Assembly (NCBI RefSeq): GCF_018343525.1
Contig: NZ_JAGYPH010000003.1
Location: forward strand, 249,486 to 313,485
Source: Lederbergia citrea
GTDB lineage: Bacteria; Bacillota; Bacilli; Bacillales; Bacillaceae_C
Direction: 5' to 3'
DNA: 64,000 nucleotides
In this document: positions 45,662 through 54,862 of the stretch, piece by piece
Position numbering within the stretch: the first letter of the stretch is position 1
Layout: the number at the start of each line of letters is the position of its first letter
Translations under genes and position numbers: made by a program
The notes under the pieces: model-generated
Seen by the model: the letters and a program-made list of their open reading frames with translations, nothing else
What the model was told of the DNA's origin: nothing
The model's database searches: none

Positions 45662-46783
45662 ATGAAACAAGTTGAATTGATTGATGTTTCAAAGTCGTAC
45701 GATAAACAAACAAATGTATTGAATGAAATTCATCTTTCGATTAACAGAGGCGAGTTCTTTGTTTTAGTCGGTCCTTCTGGATGTGGGAAAAGTACTTTAT
45801 TAAGAATGATTGCGGGATTAGAAGAAATTACCGGAGGTGTACTGAAGCTAAATGGAGAAATAGCCAATCATCTTCCACCTAAAAATCGAAATCTATCGAT
45901 GGTTTTTCAAAACTATGCCCTCTACCCTCATTTAACAGTCGAACAAAATATTCTTTTTGGCCTCGATGTGAAGAAGGTTAATAAAAAAGAACAACAAAAA
46001 AGACTTACAGAAACGGCAGAAATGATTGGTTTAAGTGAATTATTGAAACGGAAACCAAAGGAACTTTCTGGTGGCCAAAGACAAAGGGTAGCGCTGGCAA
46101 GATCAGTAGTGAGTGAAGCGCCGCTTTGCTTAATGGATGAACCTCTTTCAAATTTAGATGCTAAATTACGTGCACATATGCGAGTTGAAATTCGCAGTTT
46201 GCAAAGAAAATTGGGTCTTACGATGATTTATGTCACACATGACCAAGTTGAGGCCATGACAATGGGTGACAGAATCATGGTGCTGAATGATGGTAAGGTG
46301 CAGCAAATTGGTCAACCGATCACTTTATACAACGAACCGGCAAATACATTTGTCGCCTCTTTTATCGGTTCACCAAAAATGAATATGGGAAAAGCTGAGC
46401 TATTTGTGGAAAAACGGCAAATAATCATTGAAAACAAGCTGAAGTTTCATTTAAGTCCAACGGATCTAATGAATATACCTTCGGATAAAAAGATGACGGT
46501 CGGTATTCGAGCAGAACATATCTATCCCGCATCGGAGCATAATGCAACACATTATTTAGAGGTTGCGAATGTCGAGCAATTAGGAAATGAAACGATGATT
46601 GTGTTTGAAGAGTTGAATGGTCAATTATGGAATGCTAAATGGCCAGGGCAATGGATGATTCATCCTGGAGATAAAGTCCCCGTTCATATTTCGGTTCAAA
46701 ATTTTTGTTTCTTTCATGCAGAAACTGGTCAATTAATCCAGCCAGCATATAAAGAGCAAGAACAAGAGGTCGTTGCCAATTGA
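45662..46783 (+). CDS. ugpC: ABC transporter ATP-binding protein, UgpC/MsmX type
   Basis: This is a 373-residue ATPase of the CUT1 class. Walker A is GPSGCGKSTLLRM, the Q-loop VFQNYALYPHLTVEQNI, signature LSGGQRQRVALARSV and Walker B CLMDEPLSNLDAKLR. The C-terminal OB-fold regulatory domain (TVGIRAEHIYP onward) is present. The start is ATG 45662, nine bases after GGAGG; the TTG at 45653 adjoins the site. MsmX-type ATPases can serve several importers. It leads the ugp-like operon, and two other importers in this window have no ATPase of their own. Confidence 0.93.
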   Translation: MKQVELIDVSKSYDKQTNVLNEIHLSINRGEFFVLVGPSGCGKSTLLRMIAGLEEITGGVLKLNGEIANHLPPKNRNLSMVFQNYALYPHLTVEQNILFGLDVKKVNKKEQQKRLTETAEMIGLSELLKRKPKELSGGQRQRVALARSVVSEAPLCLMDEPLSNLDAKLRAHMRVEIRSLQRKLGLTMIYVTHDQVEAMTMGDRIMVLNDGKVQQIGQPITLYNEPANTFVASFIGSPKMNMGKAELFVEKRQIIIENKLKFHLSPTDLMNIPSDKKMTVGIRAEHIYPASEHNATHYLEVANVEQLGNETMIVFEELNGQLWNAKWPGQWMIHPGDKVPVHISVQNFCFFHAETGQLIQPAYKEQEQEVVAN

Positions 46784-47718
46784 ATACAGAATCAACGATG
46801 ACAATCAAATATAACGAGGTTCATTTTGAGAAAGTCAAAAAAAAGCAACGCAATATGAATGCAGTAAAAGGACTTTTGTTTTTATCTCCTTCCTTGTTAT
46901 TGTTTAGTATCTTTTTGTTTTATCCAATGATCCGTACGATTTATCTTAGTTTCTTTTTAACAAATCAAGCTGGGGCTACAACGGTTTTTGTTGGCTTGCA
47001 AAATTACATAGATATTTTCACATCACCAATCTTCATGAAAAGTTTAAAATCAACCTTTTTATTTGTTCTATTTACATTGCCAGGTACAATCATCATCAGC
47101 TTATTTTTAGCAGTACTGGCAAATGAAAAGTTAAAAGGTATCGCCTTTTTCCGGATGATCTTTTCATCATCGATGGGGGTATCTGTAGCCGCTGCTTCTG
47201 TATTTTGGTTGTTTTTATTTAACCCGAGTATTGGGTTCTTTAATAAAATATTAGCCACTGTCGGTTTTGATAAAATCGGCTGGTTAACGGATCCAGAATG
47301 GGCGCTTATTTCCGTGTCATTATCGACAGTTTGGATGAATATTGGTTTCACATTTTTAATTGTCCTTGGGGGATTACAGTCGATTGACTCCCATTTATAT
47401 GAAAGTGCTGATATTGATGGTGCGGGGTATTTTTATAAATTACGCCGGATTACAATCCCGGTGCTCTCCCCTACCCTATTCTTTGTCATCACTGTCTCGA
47501 TCATTAATGCCTTTCAAACTTTTGGACAAATCGATATGCTCACAAAAGGCGGTCCAAGCAACGAAACAAATCTGATCGTGTACTCCATTTATCGTGAAGC
47601 GTTCGTGAATTACCAATACGGCACAGCAAGTGCACAAGCTGTCGTTTTGTTTATCATTATTTTAATCATGACACTCATACAGTTTAAGTTTGGAGAAAGG
47701 AAGGTCCATTATCAATGA
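46780..47718 (+). CDS. ugpA: Glycerol-3-phosphate-type ABC permease (UgpA)
   Basis: This is a 312-residue CUT1 permease with six segments. It has GLLFLSPSLLLFSIFLFYPMIRTIYLSF and the EAA loop IDSHLYESADIDGAGYFYKLRRITIPVLSP. FGQIDMLTKGGPSNETN is the late conserved motif. The TTG start overlaps the upstream stop (TTGA); an ATG at 46798 is an alternative. Its place between the UgpC-type ATPase and the UgpE/UgpB-type genes fixes its role. Confidence 0.9.
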   Translation: MNTESTMTIKYNEVHFEKVKKKQRNMNAVKGLLFLSPSLLLFSIFLFYPMIRTIYLSFFLTNQAGATTVFVGLQNYIDIFTSPIFMKSLKSTFLFVLFTLPGTIIISLFLAVLANEKLKGIAFFRMIFSSSMGVSVAAASVFWLFLFNPSIGFFNKILATVGFDKIGWLTDPEWALISVSLSTVWMNIGFTFLIVLGGLQSIDSHLYESADIDGAGYFYKLRRITIPVLSPTLFFVITVSIINAFQTFGQIDMLTKGGPSNETNLIVYSIYREAFVNYQYGTASAQAVVLFIIILIMTLIQFKFGERKVHYQ

Positions 47719-48533
47719 GGATGCCACTTTCTAAAAAAATCATACTGTATACATTGCTGACGATATCGGCGTTCGTATTATTTCTACCAATTATCTTCGC
47801 TTTTATAATGAGCTTTATGAATAGCCAGGATGCGATGGTAGGCAAAATCATTCCTTCTGTTTGGACGTTAGATAACTATATGATGGCATTCCAACGCTTA
47901 CCATTATTAAAATTTTTATTTAACAGTTTCATAGCTTCCCTGTTTATTATGATCGGTCAGTTAATCTTATCTAGTTTAGCTGCTTATGCATTTGTTTTTC
48001 TAAAATTTAAAGGTAGAGATGCTTTATTCTTATTGTTTATCGCAACGATGATGATTCCATTTGAAGCATCGATCATTCCAAACTTTCAAACGATCAAGGG
48101 ATTGAATTTACTCAATACTTTTCCAGGATTAGCCCTACCTTTTTTGGCTACAGCGTTTGGCATATTTTTATTGAGACAAACATTTAAGCAAATCCCTAAA
48201 GAACTGAAAGAAGCAAGTGAAATTGCCGGCATGGGACATGTTAAGTTTTATATTAAAGTCGTTTTACCCGTCGCAAAAACGAGCTTAGTTACATTAGGGA
48301 TGTACAGCTTCTTAACGGCTTGGAATATGTATTTATGGCCGCTATTATCAACAACAAATGATACGGTCCGAACCGTCCAAATTGGATTAAAACAATTACA
48401 ATCACAGGAAACAGTCAATCAATGGGGTGTTGTCATGGCGGGTGCAATGGTTGTCGCCATCCCTACGCTCATTTTTTTATTCATAGGTCAGAATAAGCTC
48501 CAAAAAGGATTAGCAGAAGGTGCCCTTAAATAA
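47715..48533 (+). CDS. ugpE: Glycerol-3-phosphate-type ABC permease (UgpE)
   Basis: This is a 272-residue CUT1 permease. Its EAA loop is IPKELKEASEIAGMGHVKFYIKVVLPVAKT, and TISAFVLFLPIIFAFIMSFMNSQD forms the first segment. It overlaps ugpA by ATGA and ends 21 bases before the binding-protein start. It forms the channel with UgpA. Confidence 0.9.
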   Translation: MRMPLSKKIILYTLLTISAFVLFLPIIFAFIMSFMNSQDAMVGKIIPSVWTLDNYMMAFQRLPLLKFLFNSFIASLFIMIGQLILSSLAAYAFVFLKFKGRDALFLLFIATMMIPFEASIIPNFQTIKGLNLLNTFPGLALPFLATAFGIFLLRQTFKQIPKELKEASEIAGMGHVKFYIKVVLPVAKTSLVTLGMYSFLTAWNMYLWPLLSTTNDTVRTVQIGLKQLQSQETVNQWGVVMAGAMVVAIPTLIFLFIGQNKLQKGLAEGALK

Positions 48534-48554
48534 CGAATTATAAAGGAGATCATA

Positions 48555-49892
48555 ATGAAAAAGTTATTAAGCTTATTAATGGCAAGTATACTATTGATTC
48601 TAGCCGGTTGTAGTTCAAATGAAGGTGCTGGGACTGAGGCCGCATCTAAATCAGAAACGAATAAAACAGTTGTTACATTCTGGCATTCAATGAGTGGCGT
48701 CAATCAAGGAGTATTAGATAGTATTGTAGAAGAATATAATAGCTCTCAAGATAAAGTTCAAGTAAATGCGGAATTCCAAGGAACGTATGAAGAGTCATTA
48801 CCGAAGTTTCATAGTGTTGGTGGAACAAAAGATGCTCCGATTATCATTCAAGTTCAAGAAATCGGTACGATGTCGATGATCAATAGTGGAAATATCGAAC
48901 CCATTCAAAAGTTTATTGACGCTGAAAACTATGATATGAGCGGGCTTGAAGAGAATATCACTAACTATTACAAAGTGGATGGTAAATTTTACTCCATGCC
49001 ATTTAACTCATCAACACCTGTCATGTATTATAATAAAGATGCTTTTAAAAAGGCCGGCTTAGACCCTGAAAAAGCTCCAGAAACTTTTGAAGAAGTTGAA
49101 GCAGCAAGTAAGAAAATTGTTGAAAGTAATAAGCAAATGAAGGGCTTCGCTTTACAAGCATATGGTTGGTTATTTGAAGAGTTATTAGCTAATCAAGGTG
49201 GAATTCTGATGAATAACGACAATGGTCGTTCAGATACACCTACAGAAGTAGCATTTGATAATGAAAAAGGTAAATCAATTTTTGAATGGGCTAAAAGAAT
49301 GGTGGATAATGGCACTTTCGCAAATTATGGAATAAACGAAGATAATATGGTTGCGGGCTTTCTAGCAGGCGATGTTGCCATGTTCCTCCAGTCTTCAGCT
49401 TCTTCAAGAGATGTTATTGATAATGCTCCATTTGAAGTAGGCGTAGCTTTCTTACCTCATCCTGAAAAAGAAGAGCGCCAAGGTGTGGCAATTGGCGGCG
49501 CAAGCTTATGGATGTCTAGTGGAAAGGACGAAGCAGAACAAAACGCTGCTTGGGAATTCATGAAATATTTACAAACTCCAGATGTGCAAGCTAAATGGCA
49601 TGTAGGTACAGGTTATTTCGCCATTAATCCAGCTGCTTATGACGAGCAAGTTGTGAAAGATTCCTATGAAAAAATGCCACAATTACAAGTAGCAGTAAAT
49701 CAGCTGCAAGCAACAAAACCATCCTATGCTACGCAAGGTGCGTTAATGGATATGATTCCAGAATCACGTAAAATTATTGAAACAGCTCTCGAAACGGTTT
49801 ATAACGGCGGTGACGTAGAAAAAACATTTGAAGATGCCGTTAAACAAGTCAATGCAGCCATTGAACAATCTAATAAAAGTAGAGGGAAATAA
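48555..49892 (+). CDS. ugpB: Glycerol-3-phosphate/glycerophosphodiester-binding lipoprotein (UgpB)
   Basis: This is a 445-residue lipoprotein with signal peptide ending LILAGC (lipobox Cys19). The mature part follows E. coli UgpB closely: VVTFWHSMSGV, IIQVQEIGTMSMINSGNIEP, MPFNSSTPVMYYNKDAFKKA (followed by GLDPE) and AIGGASLWM. It binds glycerol-3-phosphate or its diesters for UgpA/UgpE. A glycerophosphodiester phosphodiesterase gene follows, which confirms the pathway. A strong hairpin follows its stop. Confidence 0.94.
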   Translation: MKKLLSLLMASILLILAGCSSNEGAGTEAASKSETNKTVVTFWHSMSGVNQGVLDSIVEEYNSSQDKVQVNAEFQGTYEESLPKFHSVGGTKDAPIIIQVQEIGTMSMINSGNIEPIQKFIDAENYDMSGLEENITNYYKVDGKFYSMPFNSSTPVMYYNKDAFKKAGLDPEKAPETFEEVEAASKKIVESNKQMKGFALQAYGWLFEELLANQGGILMNNDNGRSDTPTEVAFDNEKGKSIFEWAKRMVDNGTFANYGINEDNMVAGFLAGDVAMFLQSSASSRDVIDNAPFEVGVAFLPHPEKEERQGVAIGGASLWMSSGKDEAEQNAAWEFMKYLQTPDVQAKWHVGTGYFAINPAAYDEQVVKDSYEKMPQLQVAVNQLQATKPSYATQGALMDMIPESRKIIETALETVYNGGDVEKTFEDAVKQVNAAIEQSNKSRGK

Positions 49893-49906
49893 ATTCTATC
49901 TTATAG

Positions 49907-49942
49907 GGAATAGAGAATATACCATGTTCTCTATTCCTTTTT
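49907..49942 (+). terminator. Hairpin between ugpB and the phosphodiesterase gene
   Basis: GGAATAGAGAA and TTCTCTATTCC form a perfect 11-bp stem, followed by five T residues. It may partly stop transcription before the last gene. Confidence 0.85.
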
Positions 49943-49967
49943 AAATGAAAGCGAGGTAATCTGGACA

Positions 49968-50753
49968 ATGAATAAAACTAAAATATTTGGTCACCGTGGA
50001 AGTATGGGATCCTTGCCAGAAAACACTTTATTAGGATTTCGTCATGCATTGGAATGTGGAGTAGATGGGATTGAGCTTGATGTTCAATTGACAAAGGATG
50101 GAGAAGTAGTCGTTATCCATGATGAAACAATCGATAGAACGACAGATGGTACAGGATATGTGAAAGACTTTACTTTAAATGAATTAAGGCAATTTAGCGC
50201 AGGCGTGACATTTTCAACCTTTGAGTTATTTGATGAAGCGGAATGGAAGCTAGAGCGGATTCCTACGTTAGAAGAAGTGTTACACTTGATTTCACCTTTT
50301 CAAATTGAATTAAATATAGAATTGAAGACTACTCTTTTTCCTTACGAAGGTATTGAAGAAAAAGTTTTAAAGATCGTAAATCAATTTGATTATGCTGATA
50401 AAGTGATCTACTCTTCTTTCCATCTACCTTCTATATTAAAATTGAAAAAAATTGAGCCAAATGTGAAAATTGCATGGTTACTAGAAGAAGAACTAATCCG
50501 CCCTTCCGAATATGTGCAAAGTTTAGAGTTAGAAGGATTACATCTTCATAAAGATTTATTATTAAAGGACAGAATAAGTGCGGATGATTTTAGTATCCGT
50601 GTGTGGACAGTTAATGATGAAAAGGAAATTGAACAACTTTTAAACAAAAATAATATAGATGTGATTATGACAGATTTTCCGAAGGAAGCTATTTCATTAA
50701 GAAATATTAGGGACAACATATATATCGAAAAAAACATCGACTGCTTCGGCTAG
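49968..50753 (+). CDS. Glycerophosphodiester phosphodiesterase, cytosolic
   Basis: This is a 261-residue GDPD-family enzyme that splits glycerophosphodiesters into glycerol-3-phosphate and an alcohol. The motifs are FGHRGSMGSLPENTLLGF (catalytic His and Arg), GIELDVQLTKDGEVVVIHDETIDRTTDG (metal-binding Glu/Asp and second His) and VWTVNDEKEI near the end. There is no signal peptide, so like E. coli UgpQ it acts on imported diesters. It is the last gene of the ugp operon. The final codons, including the TAG, form part of the terminator hairpin. Confidence 0.94.
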   Translation: MNKTKIFGHRGSMGSLPENTLLGFRHALECGVDGIELDVQLTKDGEVVVIHDETIDRTTDGTGYVKDFTLNELRQFSAGVTFSTFELFDEAEWKLERIPTLEEVLHLISPFQIELNIELKTTLFPYEGIEEKVLKIVNQFDYADKVIYSSFHLPSILKLKKIEPNVKIAWLLEEELIRPSEYVQSLELEGLHLHKDLLLKDRISADDFSIRVWTVNDEKEIEQLLNKNNIDVIMTDFPKEAISLRNIRDNIYIEKNIDCFG

Positions 50754-50767
50754 GTCGATGTTTTTTA
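50734..50767 (+). terminator. Terminator overlapping the end of the phosphodiesterase gene
   Basis: ACATCGAC (50734-50741) and GTCGATGT (50754-50761) form a stem followed by six T residues. The left arm and loop are coding and the stop codon lies in the loop. Confidence 0.88.
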
Positions 50768-50788
50768 TGAATTCCCTATATTATAAAC

Positions 50789-50914
50789 CTATTCATTCTT
50801 ATTAATCTTTTTTTCTAACTCTTCTACTTTCGATTTCAATTTTTTAATTTCGGCTTGAGCACCAAAAGCCAGAGACATAGCAAAAATCCCAAAAATAAAT
50901 CCCATAATTTCCAT
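50789..50914 (-). CDS. Small membrane/coiled-coil protein (41 aa)
   Basis: This is a 41-codon gene with a GAGGTGTGAT site before ATG 50914. The product has one membrane segment (MEIMGFIFGIFAMSLAFGAQ) followed by a charged coiled-coil-like helix (EIKKLKSKVEELEKKINK). It is most likely a small membrane-anchored protein. I recognise the type from other bacilli but know no function. It lies alone between the ugp operon terminator and a palindromic repeat. Confidence 0.7.
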   Translation of the reverse strand: MEIMGFIFGIFAMSLAFGAQAEIKKLKSKVEELEKKINKNE

Positions 50915-50932
50915 TTAATATCACACCTCACT

Positions 50933-50970
50933 TTCGGGCGGTGACAGGCACGCCCCGGATTTTGTCGAAT
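50933..50970. repeat. Interspersed palindromic repeat, copy 8
   Basis: TTCGGGCGGTGACAGGCAC followed by GCCCCGGATTTTGTCGAAT. Near identical to copy 9. Confidence 0.88.
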
Positions 50971-50991
50971 CCCCTTCTTGCTCAAGATCTA

Positions 50992-51387
50992 CTATTTCCC
51001 CACATATTCAACATTGATCCTTTTTACGCGGCTGTCCATCTTAAATGTTTCTGATGTTTGATCATACTTTATTTGTAGTTTGCTATCGTTCAGCCATTCC
51101 ACCGAAAATTCTTCAGATGATACGAAAGTATTTCCAGATTTATTTTTTAGATCGCCGCCATTATTTAGAATGGATAGTTGAAAAGACTCCGCTGTTGTTG
51201 CCCCACAATCTCGTTTGAATATATAAGCAGTTTTTTTGCCATTAGGAGAGTCGACTTTCTTAACAATTTCATTAGCGCACATTCCAGCAAAAACTTTCTC
51301 CAACACTATTTTACATCCCATCAGCATGATTCCAGAAAATCCAATAATAATAGAAATAATCAGTATCCATTTCTTCCACTTTTTCAT
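50992..51387 (-). CDS. Membrane-anchored protein resembling DUF5412 (131 aa)
   Basis: This is a 131-residue protein with an N-terminal hydrophobic segment (WILIISIIIGFSGIMLMGC) that could be a membrane anchor or a lipoprotein signal with Cys25. The outer part has SPNGKKTAYIFKRDCGATTAESFQLSIL, which resembles the CGATT motif of DUF5412 proteins, then VEWLNDSKLQIKY. It likely sits outside the membrane. Function unknown. It follows a second small lipoprotein gene on the same strand. Confidence 0.7.
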   Translation of the reverse strand: MKKWKKWILIISIIIGFSGIMLMGCKIVLEKVFAGMCANEIVKKVDSPNGKKTAYIFKRDCGATTAESFQLSILNNGGDLKNKSGNTFVSSEEFSVEWLNDSKLQIKYDQTSETFKMDSRVKRINVEYVGK

Positions 51388-51401
51388 ATGATTCCCTCAC
51401 A

Positions 51402-51773
51402 TTAGTTATCAACAAATAGCTCCTCTAACTTCTGTATAAGCGCTTCGTTTACTTCATAGTTGTCATTGATTTCTGTTGTGGTAAATGAAAAGGTCAATGT
51501 TTCACCTTCATATAAATTCACAGCATAAAGATAGCCTTTTATTTTCTCATGATTTTTCTTAGGAATGAACGAGATGTCTTTTATTTCGGTTAACCACTTC
51601 TCAATCACCATTTGATCTATTACCGTCTTTAACTTACCGCCACCATGCCGGATTTCTATTTTCGTCACATCTGATAAATTTCCAGGGTAGACTTCCTCAA
51701 AAGTCATAGTCTTTCGCTGACAAGCAATAGTAAAAACTAACAAAATTAAAACAACTATCACTTTTGTTTTCAT
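51402..51773 (-). CDS. Small lipoprotein of unknown function (123 aa)
   Basis: This is a 123-residue lipoprotein. The signal MKTKVIVVLILLVFTIAC ends in lipobox Cys18. The mature part has VTKIEIRHGGGKLKTVIDQ and LTEIKDISFIPKKNHEKIKG, then an acidic C-terminus. I do not recognise a named family. It ends 14 bases before the next small membrane-anchored protein gene on the same strand, so the two probably form an operon. Confidence 0.72.
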   Translation of the reverse strand: MKTKVIVVLILLVFTIACQRKTMTFEEVYPGNLSDVTKIEIRHGGGKLKTVIDQMVIEKWLTEIKDISFIPKKNHEKIKGYLYAVNLYEGETLTFSFTTTEINDNYEVNEALIQKLEELFVDN

Positions 51774-51788
51774 CAGAAATCCCCTTTA

Positions 51789-52928
51789 TCATTCGGGCGG
51801 TGACAGGCACGCCCCGGATTTTGTCGAATATGTTTTTTCACTTATTGTTAATTTCCTAATTATTTCAAGGTTTGGTTCATAGCCTATTCCAGGTCCTTCA
51901 GGAACTGTGATGTAGCCATCTTCAACTACGACTTCTGGATCGATTATATCTCTTTCCCAGTAGCGTGAAGATCCCGCTGTATCTCCTGGTAAAATAAAAT
52001 TATCTAATGTCGAGAGTGCAATGTTATGCGCTCTTCCGACTCCTGCTTCCAGCATGCCGCCACACCAGACGGCGATGCCATGCTCTTTACAAAGATCGTG
52101 AATTCGTTTTGCTTCCGTCAACCCACCAACACGGCTAATTTTGATATTAATAATTTTACAGCTGCCTAATTCAATCGCTTTGCGAGTATCTTCATAAGAA
52201 AGAATGCTTTCGTCCAAACAAATAGGAGTACGGATTTCCTTTTGAAGCTGGGCATGGTCAATAATATCGTCAGACCCGAGTGGCTGTTCAATCATCATTA
52301 AATTGAATTCATCCAATCTTTTTAGGAGCGGGATATCGTTTAACGTATAAGCGGAATTGGCATCCGCCATCAAAGGAACAGTCGGGAATTGCTGTCTGAT
52401 TTTCCTGATGACATCATAATCCCAGCCTGGCATGATTTTCACCTTTATCCGTTTATACCCTTCATTGACGTGACGATCAATGACACGCAGTAAATCCTCA
52501 ACTGAATCTTGAATACCAATACTTACGCCTACTTCGATTTTTGTATTCATTCCTCCAAGTGCAGTCGCAAGAGGAATTCCTTTATTTCGAGCATATAAAT
52601 CCCATACGGCTGTTTCAATCGCAGCTTTCGCCATATTATTTCTTTTGTATGGTGAGAAAATCTCAGAAACTTGATCAGGATGCTCGATTTCTTTGTTCAG
52701 TAAAGCTGGAATTAGAAAATCCTCGAGCATATGTCTATTCGTCTCGATCGTTTCTTCGGTGTACCAAGGAGCTTGGAATGCCCCAGATTCTCCCCAACCG
52801 TTATTTCCATTCTCATCTTTTACTTCTATTAATAAAAATTCTTTATCTTCAATTGTGCCAAAGCTCGTTGTAAATTGAAATTTCATTTTCATTCTTAATC
52901 TGCGGACAATGACTTCTTTTATGATCAT
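51789..52928 (-). CDS. o-Succinylbenzoate synthase / N-acylamino acid racemase (enolase superfamily)
   Basis: This is a 379-residue enolase-superfamily enzyme of the MenC/NAAAR type. Catalytic lysines are Lys162 and Lys164 (RIKVKIMPG) and Lys263 (INIKISR). Metal ligands are Asp189 (MADANSAY), Glu214 (MIEQPLG) and Asp239 (ICLDES). No other menaquinone genes are near, so racemisation of N-acylamino acids is as likely as a role in menaquinone synthesis. The last 13 residues ([13 protein letters not shown]) are encoded by a palindromic repeat that runs into the 3' end of the gene, so the natural C-terminus has been replaced. Confidence 0.9.
   Translation of the reverse strand: MIIKEVIVRRLRMKMKFQFTTSFGTIEDKEFLLIEVKDENGNNGWGESGAFQAPWYTEETIETNRHMLEDFLIPALLNKEIEHPDQVSEIFSPYKRNNMAKAAIETAVWDLYARNKGIPLATALGGMNTKIEVGVSIGIQDSVEDLLRVIDRHVNEGYKRIKVKIMPGWDYDVIRKIRQQFPTVPLMADANSAYTLNDIPLLKRLDEFNLMMIEQPLGSDDIIDHAQLQKEIRTPICLDESILSYEDTRKAIELGSCKIINIKISRVGGLTEAKRIHDLCKEHGIAVWCGGMLEAGVGRAHNIALSTLDNFILPGDTAGSSRYWERDIIDPEVVVEDGYITVPEGPGIGYEPNLEIIRKLTISEKTYSTKSGACLSPPE
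51791..51829. repeat. Interspersed palindromic repeat, copy 9 (overlaps the MenC-type gene)
   Basis: ATTCGGGCGGTGACAGGCAC followed by GCCCCGGATTTTGTCGAAT. It lies inside the last codons of the MenC-type gene and encodes its tail. Confidence 0.9.
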
Positions 52929-53117
52929 TTTCTTCGACTCCCGTTTAAGTTACTTGACGCCATAAAAATTCTGTCGACATCGGCTAATTTAAGCTGGTCG
53001 CTATTTGTCATTTCCCAGGGAATATTTGCGATTGGCGTCTCTAATCGCTGGGTATGTATTCATGTATTTCACTCATCATCCTTATTATAGCGCACAAAAA
53101 GAAAACAGCCGCCGATT

Positions 53118-54746
53118 TTAGCGTCTGCTATCTTTATTATAGTCTATGAATGATAACCAGTTTTTTTGTCTCCAAGCAGATATAAAATAGAGTACAAAAG
53201 AAACTCCCGCCAAACCAGCAGATATAATCGAAGTTAATGAATGCTGTAAATATAAACTTGGGAACAGTGCTATTAATCCGATTGCACCTATATAAAACGC
53301 GCGTTTCTTCTGATTTTCATACATACAAAAAATAAATTCCCTTTGCTGCAATGTTTCCTTTTGTTTAAGTAATTGTTGAGGGAAACTCAATAAATCCGCA
53401 ATGGAACGAAAGATTTGAAAAAAAGGCTGCGCATCAATCCAATTTAAAACTAACGTCCACTTATTCAGATTGCTTTCTTTGAACCAATCCATAAATACTG
53501 GCTTCGCTATCTCCAAGATTTCTTTATCAGGATTGATTGTGCGAATCATCCCTTCAATCGTAACAACTGAGCGACCTAGGAAAATAAAACGCGTCGGAAC
53601 ATGGATTGGAAGTGATTTGACAATGTCATTCATTTCTTTTTTTACCGCAAAAAGGTCCATGTTTTTCAACTGGCCAACATCAAAAGATAATGCTTCTTTT
53701 AAGAGACCCTCAATGATTTTTGGATTGACGCTGGGAAGTAAAAAGCCTAAATCGATTAATATCCCTACAGCTTTCGAGTAATTTTTCATTAAAATGGCTT
53801 GGAATAACTCTTGAAAATTCATTGCGTCTTTCTTTGAAATCTCTCCTACCATTCCGAAATCAAGCAGTACAATTGTGCCATTTGCCTGCACCAATACATT
53901 ACCTGCATGCGGGTCCGCATGAAAAACCCCCGCTTCCAGCCATTGTGGAATAAAAGCCCGAAATAGACGCTGAGATAGTTCATTTCTATCAATCTGACAT
54001 TGATTTAAAAAGTCTACATCCGTAATTCTTTTTCCATCAACCCATTCCATTACCAATACTCTTGAGGTACAAAGTTCGGGAAATACCTCTGGAATCGTCA
54101 ATTTGCTGAATGAAGAAAATCGCTGTCTAAAGTGGTTTATTGAATTCATTTCCTTTTTAAAATCTAATTCTCTTTCAATCACATATTTCAGTTCTTCGAA
54201 TAATAGCTTAAAACTGATAAATCCTTTAGGTAGCGGGACAAAATGTCGAACAAACCACACAATAATCGCGAGTGAACGAAAATCAGTTTTGATGATTGAC
54301 TTGATGATTGGGCGTTGTACTTTGATTGCAACCTTCGTTCCGTCTTTCAAGCGCCCTTGATATATCTCACCTATCGATGCTGAAGCAATTGATTTCGTTT
54401 CAATGGACAACAGCATTTCTTCAATTGGGCGCCCCCACTCTTTTTCCAAAACAAGTTTAATATCAGCCCAAGGAGAAGGAGGAACATGGTCAACTAGGTC
54501 CTGGATTTGTTGGATAAAACTAGAAGGAAGTATATCCGCACGAATACTTAACATTTGACCAACTTTTATCAATAATCCTTCTAAATCAAAGAGCATTTGC
54601 CGAAATTTCTGTCCGATTTTCACCCATAATTTATCCCATTCGGAATCGGTTTTTTTACGAAAGCGGTACCAATATACTTGAATCACAACTGCTATTGCGA
54701 AGGACAGTACTTTGCACATCCTCATCCACTTTCTATTCGCCTTCAT
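53118..54746 (-). CDS. AarF/UbiB family atypical kinase (ABC1)
   Basis: This is a 542-residue ABC1/UbiB protein. The hallmark KxGQ motif is LLIKVGQMLSIRADILP, and the Ala-rich loop is SIASASIGEIYQGRL followed by VAIKVQRP. The catalytic region has GVFHADPHAGNVLV and LLDFGMVGEI. Two C-terminal membrane segments (FYIGAIGLIALFPSLYL and IISAGLAGVSFVLYFISAW) anchor it. UbiB proteins support quinone lipid metabolism through a poorly understood ATPase activity. It is a single gene. An IS3 element has landed between it and yidC2. Confidence 0.93.
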   Translation of the reverse strand: MKANRKWMRMCKVLSFAIAVVIQVYWYRFRKKTDSEWDKLWVKIGQKFRQMLFDLEGLLIKVGQMLSIRADILPSSFIQQIQDLVDHVPPSPWADIKLVLEKEWGRPIEEMLLSIETKSIASASIGEIYQGRLKDGTKVAIKVQRPIIKSIIKTDFRSLAIIVWFVRHFVPLPKGFISFKLLFEELKYVIERELDFKKEMNSINHFRQRFSSFSKLTIPEVFPELCTSRVLVMEWVDGKRITDVDFLNQCQIDRNELSQRLFRAFIPQWLEAGVFHADPHAGNVLVQANGTIVLLDFGMVGEISKKDAMNFQELFQAILMKNYSKAVGILIDLGFLLPSVNPKIIEGLLKEALSFDVGQLKNMDLFAVKKEMNDIVKSLPIHVPTRFIFLGRSVVTIEGMIRTINPDKEILEIAKPVFMDWFKESNLNKWTLVLNWIDAQPFFQIFRSIADLLSFPQQLLKQKETLQQREFIFCMYENQKKRAFYIGAIGLIALFPSLYLQHSLTSIISAGLAGVSFVLYFISAWRQKNWLSFIDYNKDSRR

Positions 54747-54862
54747 TCACGGTCCTCCTCCTATGGTTGAGTTAAAAATGGTATTATTTAGAATAGCGTA
54801 TTTTATTAAAAAAGGACAGCCTTCAATGAAGTGACCCCGAAAAGTTAGACACGGTTATTTCA

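Noticed and set aside
46800..47718. Frameshift suspected at the short overlap of ugpC and ugpA
   Set aside because: The overlap is the usual TTGA stop/start arrangement and both proteins are full length.
52929..53117. Remnant of a gene between the MenC-type gene and the AarF gene
   Set aside because: No frame of convincing length or family similarity could be read in either direction.
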